The notes under the pieces: model-generated
What the model was told of the DNA's origin: nothing
Database searches by the model: none
Seen by the model: the letters and a program-made list of their open reading frames with translations, nothing else
Shown: positions 46,808-55,628 of the stretch, piece after piece
Layout: each line of letters starts with the position of its first letter
Position numbering within the stretch: the first letter of the stretch is position 1
Translations under genes and position numbers: made by a program
Assembly: GCA_019749945.1 (NCBI GenBank)
Contig: JAIEPF010000009.1
Span: 1 to 64,000 of the forward strand
Origin: Burkholderiales bacterium
Lineage (GTDB): Bacteria > Pseudomonadota > Gammaproteobacteria > Burkholderiales > SG8-41
DNA length: 64,000 bases
Reading direction: 5' to 3'

Positions 46808-47908
46808 ATGAGCAACGACAACCGCACCTTTGTCTGCAGCGTCGCGTTCATCGACATCGTCGAATATTCGAAGAAGTCGGTGGCCGATCAGATGCGCGCC
46901 AAGGAGCAGTTCAACCTGCTGCTGGCGCAGGCGCTGGCGGACGTGCCGACCAAGGACCGCATCATCCTCGACACCGGCGACGGCGCCGCGATCAGTTTCC
47001 TCGGCGATCCGGAGGACGGCCTGTTCCTTGCGCTGGCGCTGCGCGACGCGCTCGCCGAACGCAGTGACGACTCGCTGCGGCTGCGCACCGGCATCAACCT
47101 CGGTCCGGTGCGGCTGGTGAAGGACATCAACGGCCTGCCCAACATCATCGGCGACGGCATCAATGTCGCGCAGCGGGTGATGAGTTTCGCCGCCATCAAC
47201 CAGGTGCTCGCCTCGCGCTCCTACTACGAAGTGGTGTCGGCGCTGTCGCCGGATTACGCCCACCTGTTCAGCTTCGAGGGCGCGCGCACCGACAAACATG
47301 TGCGTGAACACGAGGTTTACGCACTGGGCAATTATCCGGCGCCCCCGCGTCCTTCGCGCCGCAAACCCGGCGCCGCGGCGGTGCATGCCACTGCCGCGCT
47401 GGAAAAACTCGGCCACGCCGCCAGCACCGCGCGCGCGCAGGTCATGCGCCGCCCGCCGCTGGCCACCGCACTGGCGGTCGCGCTGATCCTGGCCGTCGCC
47501 GCTGCCGCGCGTATTGCAGTCAAAGGGTCTGAAGCGGAACGCCAGGCGGAAACCGCCGCCGCAAAGGTCATCATGCCGCGGCCGCTGCCGCCGAAACCCG
47601 CTGCCGTCGAATCGCAACCGCCTCCGGCGGCCAAAACCGAGTCGGCCGCCAAGCCGCCGCCCGCCAAAAAACCGCCGCGCCCCGCCACTGAGGCGGCTGC
47701 CACCGGCACCCTGCGCCTCAATGTGCTGCCATGGGGCGAAATCCACATCAACGGCAACCAATACGGCGTTTCACCGCCGCTGCGCGACATCGCGTTGAAA
47801 CCCGGCATCTACAAGCTCGAGATCCGCAACCCCGGTTTTGCCTCCTACCTGCAGGTGGTTGAGGTGACGCCCGGAGAAGAGATTAAAATCCGGCATCGGT
47901 TCCGTTAG
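46808..47908 (+). CDS. Class III nucleotidyl cyclase-domain membrane protein with PEGA domain
   Basis: 366 residues. The N-terminal cyclase-homology domain (about 8-175) has VAFIDIVEYSKKS, LDTGDGAAISFLGDPEDGL and GINLGPVRLVKD. One membrane helix (about 219-237, ATALAVALILAVAAAARIAV) and a Pro/Lys/Ala linker follow. The C-terminus is a PEGA domain (GEIHINGNQYGVSPPLRDIALKPGIYKLEI). FIDIVEYS keeps the first metal Asp and TGDG the second, so cyclase activity is possible but purine-selecting residues cannot be assigned with confidence. It is followed 18 bases later by a lipoprotein gene and then a kinase gene. Confidence 0.85.
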   Translation: MSNDNRTFVCSVAFIDIVEYSKKSVADQMRAKEQFNLLLAQALADVPTKDRIILDTGDGAAISFLGDPEDGLFLALALRDALAERSDDSLRLRTGINLGPVRLVKDINGLPNIIGDGINVAQRVMSFAAINQVLASRSYYEVVSALSPDYAHLFSFEGARTDKHVREHEVYALGNYPAPPRPSRRKPGAAAVHATAALEKLGHAASTARAQVMRRPPLATALAVALILAVAAAARIAVKGSEAERQAETAAAKVIMPRPLPPKPAAVESQPPPAAKTESAAKPPPAKKPPRPATEAAATGTLRLNVLPWGEIHINGNQYGVSPPLRDIALKPGIYKLEIRNPGFASYLQVVEVTPGEEIKIRHRFR

Positions 47909-47926
47909 GGTTCCCAGGGAGTGGCC

Positions 47927-48355
47927 ATGCGTTTGTTCGTGATCATGCTGTTGCTGTTGCCGCTGCTGAGCGGCTGCGAAACCGTGAAAAAAGGCGTGCA
48001 GAGCGTCACCGACTCGCTTGATTTCGACAAGCAGCGCGAAAAAGCGCAGGAATCGCCGTTGCCGAGCGCCGAATCCCGCCTGAAGACCGGCATCGCCCAG
48101 TACGAGGACGGCAACTACGCCCTGGCGCAGCGCTCGCTGCAATCCGCGCTGGCCGGCGGACTGGCCTCGCGCACCGACCAGGCCCAGGCCTACAAATACC
48201 TCGCCTTCATCTACTGCGTCACCGACCGCGCCGCGCAGTGCCGGCAGGAATTCAACAACGCCTTCAGCGCCGATCCGAAGTTCAGCCTGACCCCTGCCGA
48301 AGCCGGACACCCGGGCTGGGGTCCGGTGTATCGCAGCGTCGCCCGCGGCCGCTGA
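47927..48355 (+). CDS. TPR-type lipoprotein, TssQ-like
   Basis: 142 residues. Signal and lipobox LLSGC (MRLFVIMLLLLPLLSGC) are followed by TPR-like helices (RLKTGIAQYEDGNYALAQRSLQSAL and AYKYLAFIYCVTDRAAQCRQEFNNAF). AGGGAG lies 5 bases before ATG 47927; the in-frame GTG at 47921 overlaps that site. Layout and length recall the TssQ family of type VI secretion-associated lipoproteins, but no other T6SS gene is visible, so the name stays a suggestion. Confidence 0.8.
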   Translation: MRLFVIMLLLLPLLSGCETVKKGVQSVTDSLDFDKQREKAQESPLPSAESRLKTGIAQYEDGNYALAQRSLQSALAGGLASRTDQAQAYKYLAFIYCVTDRAAQCRQEFNNAFSADPKFSLTPAEAGHPGWGPVYRSVARGR

Positions 48356-48369
48356 CCCGGCAAACCCGG

Positions 48370-49620
48370 ATGGAACAACCCGCAAAAATCGGCCGTTACG
48401 ACGTCACCTCCGAAATCGGACGCGGCGCGATGGGCGTGGTCTATCGTGCGATGGATCCGATGCTCGAGCGCACGGTGGCGATCAAGACCATCAACATGGC
48501 CATCGATCCCGGCGAGATGGAGCACTACGAAAAACGCTTCACCATCGAGGCGCGCGCCGCCGGCGGCCTCAACCATCCCAACATCGTCACCATCCACGAC
48601 ATCGGCCGCAGCGGCGACCTCGCCTACATGGCGATGGAGTTCCTCGAAGGCCGCGAACTGAAAGACCTGATCGCGGGACGCGAACTGACGGCGGACCGCG
48701 CGCTGGACATCGCGGCGCAGGTCGCCGACGGCCTCGCCTACGCGCACCAGCATGACGTCGTGCATCGCGACATCAAGCCGGCCAACATCATGATCCTCAA
48801 TGACGGCCGGGTGAAAATCACCGACTTCGGCATCGCGCGCATGCGCACCGCCGACGTGCGCACCCAGACCGGCGTGGTGCTCGGTTCGCCGCGCTACCTG
48901 TCGCCGGAGCAGGTGCTGGGCAAACGCTCCGACGGCCGCGCCGACATTTTTTCGCTGGGCGTGATCATTTACGAAATGGTCGCCGGGAAAACACCGTTCG
49001 ACGGCATCGACGTCAATGCGCTGATGTTCCAGATCGTCAATTTCACGCCGCCGCCGCCGAGCGCGGTCAATACCGCGCTGCCGCCGATGCTGGACCTGAT
49101 CATCGCCAAGGCGCTGGCCAAATCCGCCGACGAACGTTATGCCGACATCGCCGAACTTGCCGCCGACCTGCGTGCCTGCCGCCAGCAGGGCCTGGCCGGA
49201 GTGACGGCGCCCCTGATCGCCGCCGCGCAACCCGCCAGCATCGCCGATTCACAGCAGTTGCTGTTCGACGACACCACGCTGCCGGCGTCACGCGCCGCGG
49301 ACCGCAGCCTGACCCCCACCCTGCCCGGTGAAACCATCCCCTCGCGCGGGCTGGCCAAGGAATTCGATTCGATGGCCGCCACCATGCGCCTTGCCGCGAA
49401 AACCGGCGCGCTCAGCGATCCCGACGCCTTTGCCGCCACCTTTGGCGTCAGCCGTCACTCCATCGACGCCGCGATCCTCGATGCGGGCGACGAATCCGAA
49501 CGCAACTGGGGCGCCAATACCGTGATGCGCGCGCCGCCGTGGTCGACCCGCGACCGGCAGATTTTTCTCGGCGCCGTGGGCGGTGCGCTGGTGCTGGGTG
49601 TGCTGATCGTTTTCATCTGA
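48370..49620 (+). CDS. Tail-anchored Ser/Thr protein kinase
   Basis: 416 residues. The Hanks-type kinase domain (about 8-270) is complete: glycine loop IGRGAMGVVYRA, VAIKTI lysine, EARAAGGLNHPNIV, HRDIKPANIM, TDFGIAR, and SPRYLSPEQ in place of APE. A linker rich in Thr/Ser (possible autophosphorylation sites) leads to one C-terminal membrane helix (FLGAVGGALVLGVLIVFI) with nothing after it. It belongs with the cyclase-PEGA and lipoprotein genes as one operon. Substrates are unknown. Confidence 0.93.
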   Translation: MEQPAKIGRYDVTSEIGRGAMGVVYRAMDPMLERTVAIKTINMAIDPGEMEHYEKRFTIEARAAGGLNHPNIVTIHDIGRSGDLAYMAMEFLEGRELKDLIAGRELTADRALDIAAQVADGLAYAHQHDVVHRDIKPANIMILNDGRVKITDFGIARMRTADVRTQTGVVLGSPRYLSPEQVLGKRSDGRADIFSLGVIIYEMVAGKTPFDGIDVNALMFQIVNFTPPPPSAVNTALPPMLDLIIAKALAKSADERYADIAELAADLRACRQQGLAGVTAPLIAAAQPASIADSQQLLFDDTTLPASRAADRSLTPTLPGETIPSRGLAKEFDSMAATMRLAAKTGALSDPDAFAATFGVSRHSIDAAILDAGDESERNWGANTVMRAPPWSTRDRQIFLGAVGGALVLGVLIVFI

Positions 49621-49646
49621 AGTGCCGTTTCATCCGAAGGAGCGCC

Positions 49647-50756
49647 ATGCGCATCACCGCTGTCGAAGCCATTGCCCTTGACATTCCCCTCAGCAAAAAT
49701 TTCGGCGGCTCGACCTACAGCGTGCTCAAACGCTCGACGGTCATCACCCGCCTGCGCACCGACAGCGGCCTCGTCAGCAATGTCTACAACGGCGACAACC
49801 GCGCCCATGGTCCACAGATTGCAAAACTGATCGAAAACGATTTATTCAATGTAATCAATGGTTTGAGCATATTCGAGCGGGAACGCGCCTGGGACCGCAT
49901 GTTTGCGCTGAGCCATTCCGCCGGCGACAGGAAGCTGCTGCTCGAAGCCATCGCCTGTGTCGACTGCGCGATCTGGGACCTGACCGGCAAAGCGCTCGGT
50001 AAAAGCGTGCGCGAACTGATCGGCGGCTACACCACCGAACTGCCGCTCATTTCCATCGGCGGTTATTACATGCCCGGCAAAACCGACGCGGACATCGCGC
50101 GCGAAATCGTGTCGTATCGCGAAGCCGGCATGGCCGGCTGCAAATTCAAGGTCGGCGGACTGTCGCCGGAAGAGGATGCAAAACGTGTCGCGGTGGCACG
50201 CAAGGCGGTCGGCGACGATTTCATCCTCTGCGTCGACGCCAACCGCGGCTGGGCTGCCGAAGATGCGATCCGTTTCGCGCGATTGATCGAACCGCTCAAC
50301 ATCCGCTGGTTCGAGGAACCCTGCCACTGGTACGACGATGCCGCGCAGATGGCGCGGGTGCGGCAGGCGATACCGATGCCGGTCACCGCCGGGCAAAGCG
50401 AGATCACCAGCCATGCCATCCGCCGCCTGGTCGATGCCGGCGCGGTGGATCTGGTGAACTACGACGTATCCGAAGGCGGCGGCGTCACCGACTGGCTGCG
50501 CGCCGCCGGTTTGTGCCGCGCCGCCGGCGTGGCCATGGCGCACCACGAAGAAGCGCAGATCGCCAGCCACCTGCTCGCCGCCGTGCCACACGGCAGCTAT
50601 GCCGAATGTTTTGCCGATCCGGCGCGCGATCCCGTCTGGCAGTTGATGTGGATCAACCGCCCGACTATCCGCAATGGCATGATGCAGGTCGCCACCGGTC
50701 CCGGTTTCGACATCGAGCTCGATGAAAAAATGGTCCACAAGTTCCGCAGCAACTAG
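49647..50756 (+). CDS. Enolase-superfamily (mandelate racemase/muconate lactonizing-type) enzyme
   Basis: 369 residues. The base motif is GCKFKVGG, and metal ligands are in CVDANRGW and WFEEPCHW, with TAGQSEIT at the third position. A candidate general acid is in AHHEEAQIASHL. GAAGGAG precedes the ATG. It is only distantly related to the enzyme at 4319. An acid-sugar dehydratase role is likely from the family; substrate is unknown. It lies 26 bases after the kinase gene and 15 before a SulP transporter, so it may be cotranscribed with the latter. Confidence 0.85.
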   Translation: MRITAVEAIALDIPLSKNFGGSTYSVLKRSTVITRLRTDSGLVSNVYNGDNRAHGPQIAKLIENDLFNVINGLSIFERERAWDRMFALSHSAGDRKLLLEAIACVDCAIWDLTGKALGKSVRELIGGYTTELPLISIGGYYMPGKTDADIAREIVSYREAGMAGCKFKVGGLSPEEDAKRVAVARKAVGDDFILCVDANRGWAAEDAIRFARLIEPLNIRWFEEPCHWYDDAAQMARVRQAIPMPVTAGQSEITSHAIRRLVDAGAVDLVNYDVSEGGGVTDWLRAAGLCRAAGVAMAHHEEAQIASHLLAAVPHGSYAECFADPARDPVWQLMWINRPTIRNGMMQVATGPGFDIELDEKMVHKFRSN

Positions 50757-50771
50757 CCACCCCCGCGCGCG

Positions 50772-52403
50772 ATGCCCGCACTGCCCCGCTTCCGTCCGCG
50801 CCTGATCGAGGGCATCGGCGAATACAACGCCGCGCGGCTGCGCGGCGACGTGCTGGCCGGCGTCACCGTCGGCATTCTTGCTCTTCCTCTCGCCATCGCC
50901 TTTGCCATCGCATCGGGCCTGACGCCGGAATCCGGGATCTACACCGCGATCATCGCCGGCTTCATCATCTCCGCCCTCGGCGGCTCACGGGTGCAGATCG
51001 GCGGCCCGACCGGCGCCTTCATCGTCATCGTCTACGGCATCGTCGTCCAGTACGGCGTCGCCAACCTGCTGATCTGCACGCTGATGGCGGGCTTCATGCT
51101 GCTGGCCATGGGCCTGCTGCGCATGGGCACCTGGATCCGCTTCATCCCGGTATCGGTGATCAGCGGTTTCACCAAGGGCATCGCGGTGCTGATCCTGCTG
51201 TCGCAGGTGCGCGATTTCCTCGGCCTCGACACCGGGCAGCTGCCGGCGCAATTTTTCGCGCAGATCGCCGTGTTGTGGCAGGCGCTGGACACCGTCAACT
51301 GGGCCGCGGTCGCGCTGGCCCTCGCCTGCCTCGCGCTGATCGTGCTGTGGCCGCAGGCCTGGCGCATCGTGCCGGCACCCATCGTCGCGCTGGTCGCGGG
51401 CACTGCGGCGGTGGCGCTGTTCCATCTGCCGGTGGAAACCATCGGCTCGCGTTTCGGCGGCATTCCGCAGACCTTGCCCGGCTTCGCTTTCCCCGAACTG
51501 TCCGTCGCGACCATGCGCCACCTGATCGGGCCGGCCATCGCCATTGCCCTGCTCGGCGCCATCGAATCGCTGCTGTCAGCCACCGTCGCCGACAACATGA
51601 TCGATGACCGCCACGACCCCAACCAGGAACTGATGGCGCAGGGCATCGCCAACATCATCGCGCCGCTGTTCGGCGGCTTCTGCGCCACCGGCGCCATCGC
51701 CCGCACCAGCACCAATGTGCGCATGGGGGCTTTCGGCCCGGTCTCCGGCATGGTGCATGCACTGACGCTGCTCGCCATCGTGCTGGTCGCAGCACCACTG
51801 GCAAAACATGTGCCGCTGGCCGCGCTGTCGGCGATCCTCGTCGTCGTCGCCTGGAACATGGGCGAATGGCACGACTTCCGCGAAATGCGCCGCTACACCA
51901 TGAACTATCGCGCGATCCTGCTCGCGACCTTTGTGCTGACCGTGGTGTTCGACCTGACCGTCGCGGTCGAGGTCGGGCTGGTGATGGCGGCGATTTTTTT
52001 CATCACCCGCATGTCGTCACTGACCGGCGTGACTGAAATCAGCGGCGAATCGTCCGGCCGTGTACGCGCCTACGAAATGTTCGGCTCGCTGTTTTTCGGA
52101 TCCGCCAACAAGCTCGAACCGCTGCTCGCGCGCGCCGACCCCGGCGATCCCTGCCGCGCGCTGGTGCTCGACATCCAGCGCACGATCAATATCGACACCA
52201 CGGGACTCGACATCCTCGACACGCTGCAGCGCAAGCTCGCCAAGAACGGCAAAACACTGCTGATCACAGGCGCCGGCGAGCAGCCGATGTCGCTGTTCCG
52301 GCGCTCCGGCTTCGCCGAGAGAATCGGCGCGGACAGGCTGTTCCCGCACCGCGCGGCAGGTATCGCCCGGGCACGCGAGCTCGCCGGCCCCGCAACGGAC
52401 TAG
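50772..52403 (+). CDS. SulP-family anion transporter with STAS domain
   Basis: 543 residues, with about 10-12 membrane helices starting at LAGVTVGILALPLAIAFAIASG, the SulP signature SRVQIGGPTGAFIVIV and AIESLLSATVADNM. A C-terminal STAS domain (about 435-535, RALVLDIQRTINIDTTGLDIL) follows. SulP proteins carry sulfate, bicarbonate or C4-dicarboxylates; the family member cannot be identified further. Its TAG stop shares the CTAG palindrome with the convergent SulP gene. Confidence 0.92.
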   Translation: MPALPRFRPRLIEGIGEYNAARLRGDVLAGVTVGILALPLAIAFAIASGLTPESGIYTAIIAGFIISALGGSRVQIGGPTGAFIVIVYGIVVQYGVANLLICTLMAGFMLLAMGLLRMGTWIRFIPVSVISGFTKGIAVLILLSQVRDFLGLDTGQLPAQFFAQIAVLWQALDTVNWAAVALALACLALIVLWPQAWRIVPAPIVALVAGTAAVALFHLPVETIGSRFGGIPQTLPGFAFPELSVATMRHLIGPAIAIALLGAIESLLSATVADNMIDDRHDPNQELMAQGIANIIAPLFGGFCATGAIARTSTNVRMGAFGPVSGMVHALTLLAIVLVAAPLAKHVPLAALSAILVVVAWNMGEWHDFREMRRYTMNYRAILLATFVLTVVFDLTVAVEVGLVMAAIFFITRMSSLTGVTEISGESSGRVRAYEMFGSLFFGSANKLEPLLARADPGDPCRALVLDIQRTINIDTTGLDILDTLQRKLAKNGKTLLITGAGEQPMSLFRRSGFAERIGADRLFPHRAAGIARARELAGPATD

Positions 52404-54031
52404 GCGGAAGCACTCCCGCCGCTGCCCGCAACGGAGTCCCGGGCCAGCTGCAGGGCCTGCAGCCGCGAGGCCGCCTGCTGCCGATCGCCGAGCAGCGCCA
52501 TGACCCCGGTGCGTTCCAGCGTATCGCGCACCGGCCCGCGCAGGCCGCAGAGGATGACGGCGTCGTCAGCCTCGCGCGCCTGCGTGATCACTTCCTCCAG
52601 CGCCATCGAGGCGCTGGTGTCGATGAAGGGCACGTCCGAGAGGTCGACCACCAGCGCCTCTCGCCCGGCGGTGAAACGCATCATCCGCGAAAGATCCCGT
52701 GCGGAACCGAAACTCAGCGGACCTTCCACATGGAACAGCACGATGCGTCCGCCGGCGGCGTCGAGGATGGCCGCCTCTTCCGGTGCGAGATCGGCGACCT
52801 GGTCCGAGCTGTACGAAATGCGCGCGCTTTTCATCTGCACGTCGGCCGTTCGCGCCACGAAAATCAGCGAGGCCATGACCACACCGGCGGCGACGGCCGT
52901 CATCAGGTCGACAAAGACGGTCAGGGCCAGCGTGACGGCCATGACCGTGAAGTCGGCGCGCGGCGCATGGCGGAACCGCTTCAGGTACGGCCAGTCGATG
53001 ATGTCATAGCCGACCTTGAGCAGGATGCCGGCGAGCACCGCCAGCGGTATGTGGCTGGCGGCGCCGCCGAAGCCGAGCACCGCCACCAGCAGCACCAGCG
53101 CATGGATGGCACCCGACAGGCGGGAGGTCGCGCCGGCGCGGATATTGACCAGCGTGCGCATCGTGGCTCCCGCGCCGGCGATGCCGCCGCACAGCCCGGC
53201 GGCGATATTGCCGATGCCCTGCCCCACCAGTTCTCGGTTCGAGTCGTGGTGGGTGCGGGTGATGCTGTCGGCGACCAGCGAAGTCAGCAGCGAATCGATC
53301 GAGCCCAGGAAGGCGAGGATCAGTGCGTAACGCAGCACCGTGGGCAGGTCGGCCAGCGTCAGCGCGGGCAAGGCGATCTGCGGCAGTCCTGTCGGGATGT
53401 CGCCGATCCTTGGCGCATCAGGCAGCCACAGCATCGCCGCAAACGTACCGGCGAGCACGGCGATCAGCGGCGGTGGCAGCAGTACCGCCAGACGCCTCGG
53501 GGTGAAGGTCATCACGGCAAGGCACAGCAGGCACAAAGCGAGGGCCTGGTAGCCCGGGGCCAGCGCCATCCCGGGCAAGGCCGCCAGTTTCTCGACCACC
53601 TCGCCTGCCGGCGGCTCGTGCCCGAGGCCGTGGGCGAACTGCAGGATGATGATGATGACGCCGATGCCGCTCATGAAACCCGAGACCACGGGCTGGGGCA
53701 CCAGCTTGATGTACTGCCCGATCCGGATCAGCCCGAACGCGATCTGGAACAGGCCGGCGAGCACGACCGCGGTGAATGCCAGTGTCAGATTGCCGCCCAG
53801 CTGGGTGACGATCAGCGCCATCACCACCGTCATCGGTCCGGTCGGTCCCGAAACCTGGTGGCGTGTGCCGCCGAACACCGCCGCAAAAAACCCGACCAGG
53901 ATTGCACCCCACAGCCCGGCCAGCGCGCCGGCGCCTGAAGCCACGCCGAAGGCCAGCGCCAGCGGCAGGGCGACGACCGCGGCGGTCAGCTCTCCGAATA
54001 CGTCGCCCTTGTGTCTCGCCAGCAGGTTCAT
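52400..54031 (-). CDS. SulP-family anion transporter with STAS domain (BicA-like layout)
   Basis: 543 residues. VSGPTGPMTVVMALIVTQLGG, FLGSIDSLLTSLVADSITRTHHDSNRELVGQG and a C-terminal STAS domain (VVDLSDVPFIDTSASMALEEVI) are seen. The SIDSLLTSLVAD segment is like bicarbonate- and sulfate-type SulP proteins; substrate remains open. It is convergent with the other SulP gene and downstream of the broken DsrE gene, so it may share that promoter. Sequence identity with the other SulP is low, so they are not a recent duplication. Confidence 0.92.
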   Translation of the reverse strand: MNLLARHKGDVFGELTAAVVALPLALAFGVASGAGALAGLWGAILVGFFAAVFGGTRHQVSGPTGPMTVVMALIVTQLGGNLTLAFTAVVLAGLFQIAFGLIRIGQYIKLVPQPVVSGFMSGIGVIIIILQFAHGLGHEPPAGEVVEKLAALPGMALAPGYQALALCLLCLAVMTFTPRRLAVLLPPPLIAVLAGTFAAMLWLPDAPRIGDIPTGLPQIALPALTLADLPTVLRYALILAFLGSIDSLLTSLVADSITRTHHDSNRELVGQGIGNIAAGLCGGIAGAGATMRTLVNIRAGATSRLSGAIHALVLLVAVLGFGGAASHIPLAVLAGILLKVGYDIIDWPYLKRFRHAPRADFTVMAVTLALTVFVDLMTAVAAGVVMASLIFVARTADVQMKSARISYSSDQVADLAPEEAAILDAAGGRIVLFHVEGPLSFGSARDLSRMMRFTAGREALVVDLSDVPFIDTSASMALEEVITQAREADDAVILCGLRGPVRDTLERTGVMALLGDRQQAASRLQALQLARDSVAGSGGSASA

Positions 54032-54091
54032 CGGTTACGTGCGCGACCGTCAGCCGCGGCGAGCGCCACGGGGACGGTCACGAATGCAGGT

Positions 54092-54532
54092 TCAGGGACG
54101 CAGGCAGGCGTAACCCTCGCGTTGCTGCAGACGGGTGATCTCGGCGACGCCCGTAGGCACGAAGGAGGCCTCAGGAATGAACCGGCCACACTAGAGCTTG
54201 CCGTTGCGCAGCGTGATCTGGCAGACGTCGAACTGCACGCCCTGCCCCTTCAGCTGTTCGACCGCGATGTTGTAGGGATTGTCTTTGGCATCCTTCGCCC
54301 CGTCCATCAGGAAATCGACACCCTGGGCATGGGTCACGACGACAATCTTCGCCTTGGGATTGACCTCCAGGTGATTGCTGATGTTGCGCAGCGCATTTGC
54401 CGCCTGCACATTGCTGTCATTGACGCGGTACACCACCCGGTCTTCCGCGATGTTGCGGTCGCCGCCGGTCGCAGCACAACCGCCGGCCAGTGCCGCGATG
54501 ACTAACAGGGTTCCGGCTGCACTATTTTTCAT
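54092..54532 (-). pseudogene. DsrE-family lipoprotein gene interrupted by an amber codon
   Basis: The first open part (54191-54532) encodes 113 residues with a lipoprotein-type signal (LAGGC) and DsrE-type text VVVTHAQGVDFLMDGAKDA and GVQFDVCQITLR. It stops at TAG 54191-54193. The same frame then continues for 32 codons to TGA at 54092-54094, reading IPEASFVPTGVAEI and REGYACLRP, which is how DsrE-like proteins of this type normally end. A single nonsense change in an otherwise intact 146-codon gene is the simplest reading. A truncated functional protein or readthrough is possible. GGAG precedes the start. Confidence 0.8.
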
Positions 54533-54615
54533 GGCTTACTCCGCTCCGGGAATTGATTAAAATCAGCGAGTCTCAATCTACCGCCGCAGCCTACTAGCAT
54601 CAAGGCCTGTTAACA

Positions 54616-54906
54616 ATGAGTGCAACGATCACGCGCCATCTGTCGATCCGCGGCCTGGTGCAGGGCGTGGGTTTCCGCCAATACATGGTGTTCAAGGCGC
54701 AGCAACTGGGCATCGGCGGCTGGGTGCGCAATCGCAGTGACGGCAGCGTGGAAGCGGTGGTGCAGGGCACGGAAGACGCGGTCGCCGCCATCGTCGAATA
54801 TGCGCAGCGCGGGCCGCGCGCGTCCCAAGTCAGCGGCGTTACGGTCAGCGATGTTGAAAATGCCGGGAACTTCAGCGGCCGTTTCGACCCCCGCAGGAAT
54901 GCATAA
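54616..54906 (+). CDS. acyP: Acylphosphatase
   Basis: 96 residues. RGLVQGVGFRQYMVFKAQQLGIGGWVRNRSDGSVEAVVQG contains the phosphate-binding loop, the catalytic Arg in VGFRQ and the catalytic Asn in GWVRN. The enzyme hydrolyses acyl phosphates. Length and motif positions match the family. It is divergent from the DsrE gene and convergent with the TPR gene. Confidence 0.95.
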   Translation: MSATITRHLSIRGLVQGVGFRQYMVFKAQQLGIGGWVRNRSDGSVEAVVQGTEDAVAAIVEYAQRGPRASQVSGVTVSDVENAGNFSGRFDPRRNA

Positions 54907-54915
54907 AAGTACTTT

Positions 54916-54931
54916 AAAAACAAATACTTAT
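54916..54931 (-). repeat. 16-base recurrent motif, copy 2
   Basis: AAAAACAAATACTTAT, one base after the TPR-gene stop on the minus strand and 9 bases after the acyP stop. Identical to 40348-40363 and 62285-62300. Confidence 0.8.
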
Positions 54932-54932
54932 A

Positions 54933-55628
54933 TCAATTTTTTGCGCTCGCTCCGACACCCTTGTGGATCGCCGCGGCGCGCACCGCGAGTTTGTCGGCCT
55001 CCGCCTTGCGGCCCAGCGCTTCCAGCACCTGCGCCAGATTGTTCAGCGTGTGCGCGACACTCGGGCTGTTCGGTCCCAGCGTTTTTTCCTTCATCACCAG
55101 CGCGCGGCGCAACACCGGTTCGGCTTCGGCATTGCGGCCCTGCGCATGCAGCGTCGCGCCGAGATTGTTCAGGCTCGCCGCGGTTTTCGGATCGTCGCCC
55201 CAGGTTTTTTCGAATATCGCGAGTACGCGGCGGTGCAGTTTTTCGGCCTCGGCATATTTTTTCTGCGCCTGCACCACGTCGGCGAGGTTGTTGACGAGTA
55301 TGCCCACTGCCGGATCGCGCGGCCCCAGAGCCTTTTCGCGCAGCACCAGCGCGCGGCGGAATTCCTTCTCCGCTTCGGCATAACGCTGCGCAAAACGCAG
55401 CACCAGGCCCAGCGTGGCGATGCTTTGGTCATAAGCGCGGTGTTTCCGGCCGAAGCTGCGCTCGGCCTCGGCAATGGCCTCGCGCGCGAACAGCTCCGCC
55501 TGCTGCAGGCTGCCGCGCTGCAGATGCAGGTTGGCCTGGTCGGTCAGCATTTTCCATTCGACTTCGCCGGCCGGCACCTGCGCGGCGCACAGCAGCAGGA
55601 CCGCGGCGAATGCCGCCCTAATTGCCAT
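54933..55628 (-). CDS. Exported TPR (kinesin-light-chain-like) protein
   Basis: About 231 residues. The signal peptide (FAAVLLLCAAQVPAGE) is followed by 42-residue TPR units of the kinesin-light-chain type, as in EKEFRRALVLREKALGPRDPAVGILVNNLADVV and AEPVLRRALVMKEKTLGPNSPSVAHTLNNLAQVLEALGR. Such repeats mediate protein contacts; no partner is visible. The start (ATG 55628, or 55634) lies inside the end of dnaE, so the two may be coupled. Confidence 0.85.
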   Translation of the reverse strand: MAIRAAFAAVLLLCAAQVPAGEVEWKMLTDQANLHLQRGSLQQAELFAREAIAEAERSFGRKHRAYDQSIATLGLVLRFAQRYAEAEKEFRRALVLREKALGPRDPAVGILVNNLADVVQAQKKYAEAEKLHRRVLAIFEKTWGDDPKTAASLNNLGATLHAQGRNAEAEPVLRRALVMKEKTLGPNSPSVAHTLNNLAQVLEALGRKAEADKLAVRAAAIHKGVGASAKN

